This document shows positions 60,053 through 64,000 of a stretch of 64,000 nt of DNA, piece after piece. Each line of letters opens with the position of its first letter. The stretch's first letter is position 1. The notes under the pieces are model-generated. The model saw only the letters and a list, made by a program, of their open reading frames with translations, ran no database searches and was not told the DNA's origin. Origin of the DNA: Microbacterium paraoxydans (GTDB taxonomy: Bacteria > Actinomycetota > Actinomycetes > Actinomycetales > Microbacteriaceae); the NCBI RefSeq assembly GCF_020524545.1, contig NZ_JAIVLG010000009.1:62001-126000 (forward strand), in the 5' to 3' direction. The position numbers were made by a program, and so were the translations under genes.

Positions 60053-62616
60053 TCCGTGAACGACGCGCGACCGGCATCCCGCACACGTCGCAGGCGACGG
60101 CCTTCCCGCTCGGGGGAATCGGGACGGGCAACGTCTCCCTCGGCGCGCGCGGCGAACTCCGCGACTGGGAGCTCGAGAACCTTCCCGACAAGGGGCGTCG
60201 CAATCCTTACTCCTTCTTCGCCATCCATGCTGCCCCGGAAGGGGGTGCTGCGGTCACGCGGGTCCTCGAGGCGCGACTCACCGGGCGGCACGATCCCGAC
60301 GCCGGATACGCCTTCGACCAGCTCGCCGGTCTTCCGCGCCTCGACGCCGCGACCCTGCACGGTGAGTACCCGGTGGTCGATATCGGCTTCGTCGACAAGG
60401 TTCTCCCGGTCGACGTGTCGTTGCACGCCTTCACGCCGCTCGTGCCGCTCGACGCCGACGCCTCCGGCATTCCCGCGGCCGTCCTGCGGTACCGCGTGAC
60501 GAACCCCGGTCCGGTTTCGGTCGCCGTCACCGTGGCCGGCAGCATCTCGCACACCGCGGGGCGAGGAGCCCCCGGACCGGACGCACCGTGGGGCATGCGT
60601 GCATCGCAGACCGTGCGGTGGCGGGACGACGGCCACGTGCGCGGCCTCGACTTCGGGATCGACCTGCCCCCGGACGACCCGGGCTACGGCACGCTGAGCC
60701 TCACCACCACGGACGGGTCCACGACGGTCAAGCCGCAATGGGTCACGAGCTACTGGCCGGACGGGGCGCGTCTCTTCTGGAACGACCTGACCGAGGACGG
60801 CCTTCTCGCGGCGGAACCTCGGCTGACGCTGGAGGACCGTCCTCGCGGGTTGTTCGCGGAGCTCGACGCCGACCCTGACGCCGCGCCTCTCACCGAGGAG
60901 GAGATGCTCAGCAAGCTTCCCCGGGTGCGCACGGGCTCGCTCGGCCTCGTGCACACCTTGGCGCCCGGTGAGAGCCGGGACTTCGAGTTCGTGCTGTCGT
61001 GGAGCTTCCCGAACCGCCGCCGCGGCTGGAACGGCCACATCGTCTTCGCTGACCCGAACCTCGATGAGGTCGTGCGCAATCACTACGCCGCCCTCTGGCC
61101 CGATGCGTGGGCAGCCGGCGCCCATCTGCACGCGAACCTCGCAGATCTGGAGAGCGCGACCGACGCGTTCGTCGAAGCACTGTACGGAGGCAGCCTCGAT
61201 CCGGTGCTGGCCGATGCGGTCGGCGCGAACGTCGCCGCGGCGCGATCCACGACCGGGTTCGTGGTCGAATCGCCGAACGTGCTCTTGGGCGAAGGCCCGG
61301 TGTTCGCCGCCTGGGAAGGATCCTTCGACCACGGCGGCTCCTGCGAGGGAACCTGCACGCATGTCTGGTCGTACGCGCAGACGCTCGCGTGGCTGTTCCC
61401 CTCCCTCGAGCGGAGTGCCCGTCGCGTGGAGTACCTGCTTGAAACCGATGAGGCCGGCGCGCAGAAGTTCCGCGGCAATCGCGTCTTCGGCGGACCCTCC
61501 TGGTTCATGGGTCCTGCCGTCGACGGGCAGCTGGGCACCCTCTTGCGTCTGCACCGTGAGTGGCGATTCGGCGGTGACGACGAGTTCCTGCGCGAGCTGT
61601 GGCCCGCCGCTTCCCGCACTCTCGACTATGCGATCCGTGAGTGGGATCGCGATGGTGACGGGTTGCTCGACGGCGAGCTGCACAACACCTATGACATCGA
61701 GTTCCACGGTGTCGAGCCGCTCTCCAACGGCATCTTCCTCGCGGCCCTCCGCGCCGGAGCGCGCATGGCAGATCACCTCGGTGAACGTGAGCGCGCGGAA
61801 GGCTGGTCCGCGCGGGCCGATCACGTCGCTTCCGCCATGGACGCAACCCTGTGGAACGGGGAGTATTACCGCCAGGTCATCGACGACATCGACGCGCACC
61901 GTTACCAGTACGGCGACGGCGTCCTCGCGGACCAGCTCCTCGGCCAGTTCCACGCGTTCGTGAACGGACTCGGCCACATCCTCCCCGCCGACCGGGTCGA
62001 ATCCGCGCTCGCCGCGATCGTCGCGCACAATCATCGTGACGATCTGACCGCACATGAGAGCACGCAACGCGTGTACGCATTGAACGACGAAGGCGGACTC
62101 CTGCTGGCATCGTGGCCGCGCGGCGGGCGCCCGTCGATTCCGTTCGTCTACTCCGACGAGGTCTGGACGGGCATCGAGCATCAGGTCGCCGCTTCGCTGC
62201 TCTACGCCGGTCGCACCGAGGATGCGCTCCGCGTCGAGCGTGCCCTGCGTGCCCGATACGACGGAGCACACCGCAATCCGTGGAACGAGATCGAATGCGG
62301 AAATCACTATGCCCGGTCACTCGCGTCCTGGGCACTGCTCCTCGCGGCGAGCGGCGTGCAATGGGATGCTCCCACGCGGATGCTGTCGTTCGCCCCGGCC
62401 ACCCCGGGGGTGTTTCGCAGCCTGTTCACGACGGGTACCGGCTGGGGGCGCGTCGAGGTCGACGACCGGGCTCTGACCATCCATCTCGACGGCGGGGCTC
62501 TCGACGTCGGCGAACTGCAGCTGCGCGGTGAGACCATCGGCCGCGACATCCGACTCCGAGCGGGTGCGTCGCGCGACTTCCCGCTCATCCCGACCACAAC
62601 ACCGGAGGAATCATGA
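60049..62616 (+). CDS. GH116-family glycoside hydrolase, exo-beta-D-arabinofuranosidase candidate
   Basis: An 855-residue cytoplasmic protein with the two-domain GH116 (GBA2-like) layout. The N-terminal beta-sandwich opens RRATGIPHTSQATAFPLGGIGTGNVSLGARGELRDWELEN, the family hallmark. The C-terminal (alpha/alpha)6 barrel has EGSFDHGGSCEGTCTHVWSYAQTLAWLFPSLERS, ELHNTYDIEFHGVEPLSNG near 543-561, SDEVWTGIEHQVAASLLYAG and NEIECGNHYARSLASWALLLAASG. Most characterised GH116 enzymes act on beta-glucosides or xylosides, but a Microbacterium member removes beta-D-arabinofuranose caps. Between a LacI-controlled kinase and an isomerase gene, that role is likely here. Confidence 0.88.
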   Translation: MIRERRATGIPHTSQATAFPLGGIGTGNVSLGARGELRDWELENLPDKGRRNPYSFFAIHAAPEGGAAVTRVLEARLTGRHDPDAGYAFDQLAGLPRLDAATLHGEYPVVDIGFVDKVLPVDVSLHAFTPLVPLDADASGIPAAVLRYRVTNPGPVSVAVTVAGSISHTAGRGAPGPDAPWGMRASQTVRWRDDGHVRGLDFGIDLPPDDPGYGTLSLTTTDGSTTVKPQWVTSYWPDGARLFWNDLTEDGLLAAEPRLTLEDRPRGLFAELDADPDAAPLTEEEMLSKLPRVRTGSLGLVHTLAPGESRDFEFVLSWSFPNRRRGWNGHIVFADPNLDEVVRNHYAALWPDAWAAGAHLHANLADLESATDAFVEALYGGSLDPVLADAVGANVAAARSTTGFVVESPNVLLGEGPVFAAWEGSFDHGGSCEGTCTHVWSYAQTLAWLFPSLERSARRVEYLLETDEAGAQKFRGNRVFGGPSWFMGPAVDGQLGTLLRLHREWRFGGDDEFLRELWPAASRTLDYAIREWDRDGDGLLDGELHNTYDIEFHGVEPLSNGIFLAALRAGARMADHLGERERAEGWSARADHVASAMDATLWNGEYYRQVIDDIDAHRYQYGDGVLADQLLGQFHAFVNGLGHILPADRVESALAAIVAHNHRDDLTAHESTQRVYALNDEGGLLLASWPRGGRPSIPFVYSDEVWTGIEHQVAASLLYAGRTEDALRVERALRARYDGAHRNPWNEIECGNHYARSLASWALLLAASGVQWDAPTRMLSFAPATPGVFRSLFTTGTGWGRVEVDDRALTIHLDGGALDVGELQLRGETIGRDIRLRAGASRDFPLIPTTTPEES

Positions 62617-64000
62617 CCACCTACACTCTGCCGGCCCCGGCATCGCGTCCGGCTGCCGCCCCGAAGACGGCGTACCTGATCACCTCGGGCGATCTGCGAG
62701 AGTCAGCCAATGTGGCGGGGTGGCCCACCCAGGTCGAACTCGAGGACGGCGTCACCGGAGTGCTCGATGACCTCGGCTGGCAGGTCATCCGTCCCTTCGG
62801 CGTCGACCCCGCGACCGGTCATGGGTTCATCTCGAGCCAGCGCATGGGGCTCGAGGTCTTCCGGAGCATCCCGGTCGACGCCCCCCTGATCGTCGCGATC
62901 GCCAACTGGCAATACTCCCACCATGTGCTCGCCGGTCTGCGCACGCACGAGGGGCCGATCCTCACGGTCGCGAACTTCGCGGGCGACTGGCCGGGCCTCG
63001 TCGGCCTTCTCGGGCTGAACGCCGGTCTGACCAAGATGGGCAGGCCGTACGCCACGACCTGGTCGGTCGACTTCACCGACGAGTGGTTCCGGGACGGCAT
63101 CAAGGAATGGACCGAGACGGGCTCCATCGTCCACGACGCCTCACACGTGCGTGCCCTTCCGGAGTTGCCGGACGGCCCGGAGAAGCAGCTGGGCGAGGCG
63201 CTCGCCGCGGAGCTGCTCGCCGAGAAGGCCATCATCGGTGTGTTCGACGAGGGCTGCATGGGCATGTACAACGCGATCTTCGACGACGAGCTGCTCAACA
63301 AGACGGGCATCTACAAGGAGCGGCTGTCGCAGTCGGCGCTCTACGCCGAGATGCTCACCGTCACCGAGGCTGAGGCCGATGCCGCGTATGACTGGCTGAT
63401 CGATGCGGGCATGACGTTCCGGTTCGGTCCGGATGCCGCGACCGAGCTCACGCGCGAGCAGGTGCAGTGGCAGCTGAAGATGTACATCGCCGCGCTTCGC
63501 ATCGCGGACGACTTCGGCCTCGATGCGGTCGGGATCCAGTACCAGCAGGGTCTGAAGGACCTGGTGCCGGCCTCCGACCTGGCCGAGGGCATCCTGAACT
63601 CCACGGAGCGCCCGCCGGTGACGTCGCGCGACGGTGCCCGGGTGCTGCACGAGGGTCGAGCCTTCCCGCACTTCAACGAGGCGGATGAGGGCGTCGCGGT
63701 CGACGCGCTGGTCACCGATCGGGTGTGGCGTGCGATGGGACTCGTGCCGGACAACACGCTGCACGACGTGCGGTGGGGCGAGGACTACGACGGGGAGTTC
63801 GTGTGGGTCTACGAGATCTCGGGCTCCGTTCCCGCCTCGCACCTGGGCGGGTGGCAGAACGCGGAGGGATGGCGTCAGGGCCACGTGTTCTTCCCGGCGG
63901 GCGGCGCGACGATCAACGGGGTCTCCAAGCCCGGGGAGATCGTGCTGTCCCGAGTGTTCATCGCTGACGGCGTCCTGCAGGCCGACATCTTCCGCGCCTC
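62613..64000 (+). CDS. Fucose-isomerase-family protein, probable D-arabinose isomerase (3' end cut)
   Basis: The first 462 residues of a FucI-like protein are present; the gene runs off the window. The start ATG overlaps the GH116 stop (ATGA). Recognisable parts are VQLEDGVTGVLDDLGW-like DGVTGVLDDLGWQVIRPFGVD, ANFAGDWPGLVGLLGLNAGLTKMGRPYATTWSVDF, IIGVFDEGCMGMYNAIFDDELLNKTGIYKERLSQSALYAEM, and FGLDAVGIQYQQGLKDLVPASDLAEG with the acidic metal ligands. FucI enzymes isomerise L-fucose and D-arabinose, which share configuration at C2-C4. In a D-arabinan operon the natural product is D-ribulose, the substrate for the kinase two genes upstream. Confidence 0.88.
   Translation, partial: MTTYTLPAPASRPAAAPKTAYLITSGDLRESANVAGWPTQVELEDGVTGVLDDLGWQVIRPFGVDPATGHGFISSQRMGLEVFRSIPVDAPLIVAIANWQYSHHVLAGLRTHEGPILTVANFAGDWPGLVGLLGLNAGLTKMGRPYATTWSVDFTDEWFRDGIKEWTETGSIVHDASHVRALPELPDGPEKQLGEALAAELLAEKAIIGVFDEGCMGMYNAIFDDELLNKTGIYKERLSQSALYAEMLTVTEAEADAAYDWLIDAGMTFRFGPDAATELTREQVQWQLKMYIAALRIADDFGLDAVGIQYQQGLKDLVPASDLAEGILNSTERPPVTSRDGARVLHEGRAFPHFNEADEGVAVDALVTDRVWRAMGLVPDNTLHDVRWGEDYDGEFVWVYEISGSVPASHLGGWQNAEGWRQGHVFFPAGGATINGVSKPGEIVLSRVFIADGVLQADIFRA

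Overview
The window is high-GC DNA with dense, short-gapped operons, many ATGA/GTGA stop-start overlaps, GTG/TTG starts, HspR/HAIR control of dnaK, DUF222-HNH, DUF3817 and DUF1684 proteins and a bifunctional-type Dcd. This points to an actinobacterium of the Microbacteriaceae, most likely Microbacterium (inference from gene content; no 16S is present). No stretch over 300 bp lacks a gene. I see no insertion sequence, prophage or CRISPR array.

Layout. 1-3548: the end of a CUT2-type sugar transport operon (binding protein, FrcK-like kinase, SDR), a strong hairpin, then an SDR-fold epimerase and a DUF1684 protein. 3569-14478: a complete L-rhamnose locus: LacI repressor, divergent promoter/operator, CUT2 ABC transporter (rhaT-P-Q-S), mutarotase, isomerase, bifunctional rhamnulose-1-P aldolase/lactaldehyde dehydrogenase and rhamnulokinase. 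14535-17757: MmyB-type regulator, divergent zinc alcohol dehydrogenase and MFS efflux protein. 17824-19550: tRNA-Gly(CCC), alpha/beta hydrolase and its TetR regulator. 19592-24976: an L-rhamnonate operon (MFS, MDR dehydrogenase, L-rhamnonate dehydratase, FAH-family hydrolase) divergent from an IclR regulator, with strong palindromes between. 24986-31648: dcd, a Pro-rich membrane protein, FUSC/hydrolase/TetR, a divergent pair of His-rich winged-helix regulators and a UMF1-type MFS protein. 31791-38514: a double-module Lrp regulator and an MHS transporter/amidohydrolase/TPP enzyme/ureohydrolase operon, possibly for guanidino compounds. 38516-44927: RIO kinase with a 20-codon upstream ORF, a lipoprotein, MFS, AraC, DUF3817 and DUF222-HNH. 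44932-49131: dnaK-grpE-dnaJ-hspR with two HAIR sites.

49187-64000 (running off the window) is the most striking region. It has two DUF4185 proteins (GH183 endo-D-arabinanase family, one lipoprotein and one Tat substrate), a CUT1 ABC importer without its own ATPase, a DUF2961/GH172 protein, a LacI regulator, an FGGY kinase, a GH116 protein and a fucose-isomerase-family protein. A perfect or near-perfect 12-bp palindrome, GAAATCGATTTC, lies in front of four transcription units, three of them between a -35-like and a -10-like element. The reading is a self-contained system that cuts mycobacterial-type D-arabinan outside the cell, imports the oligosaccharides, trims them with cytoplasmic exo-enzymes, and feeds D-arabinose through D-ribulose to D-ribulose 5-phosphate. 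The three hydrolase families are known from D-arabinan work in Microbacterium and other bacteria. The regulon, the uptake and catabolic branch and an unknown 310-residue protein behind one operator are the parts that look undescribed.
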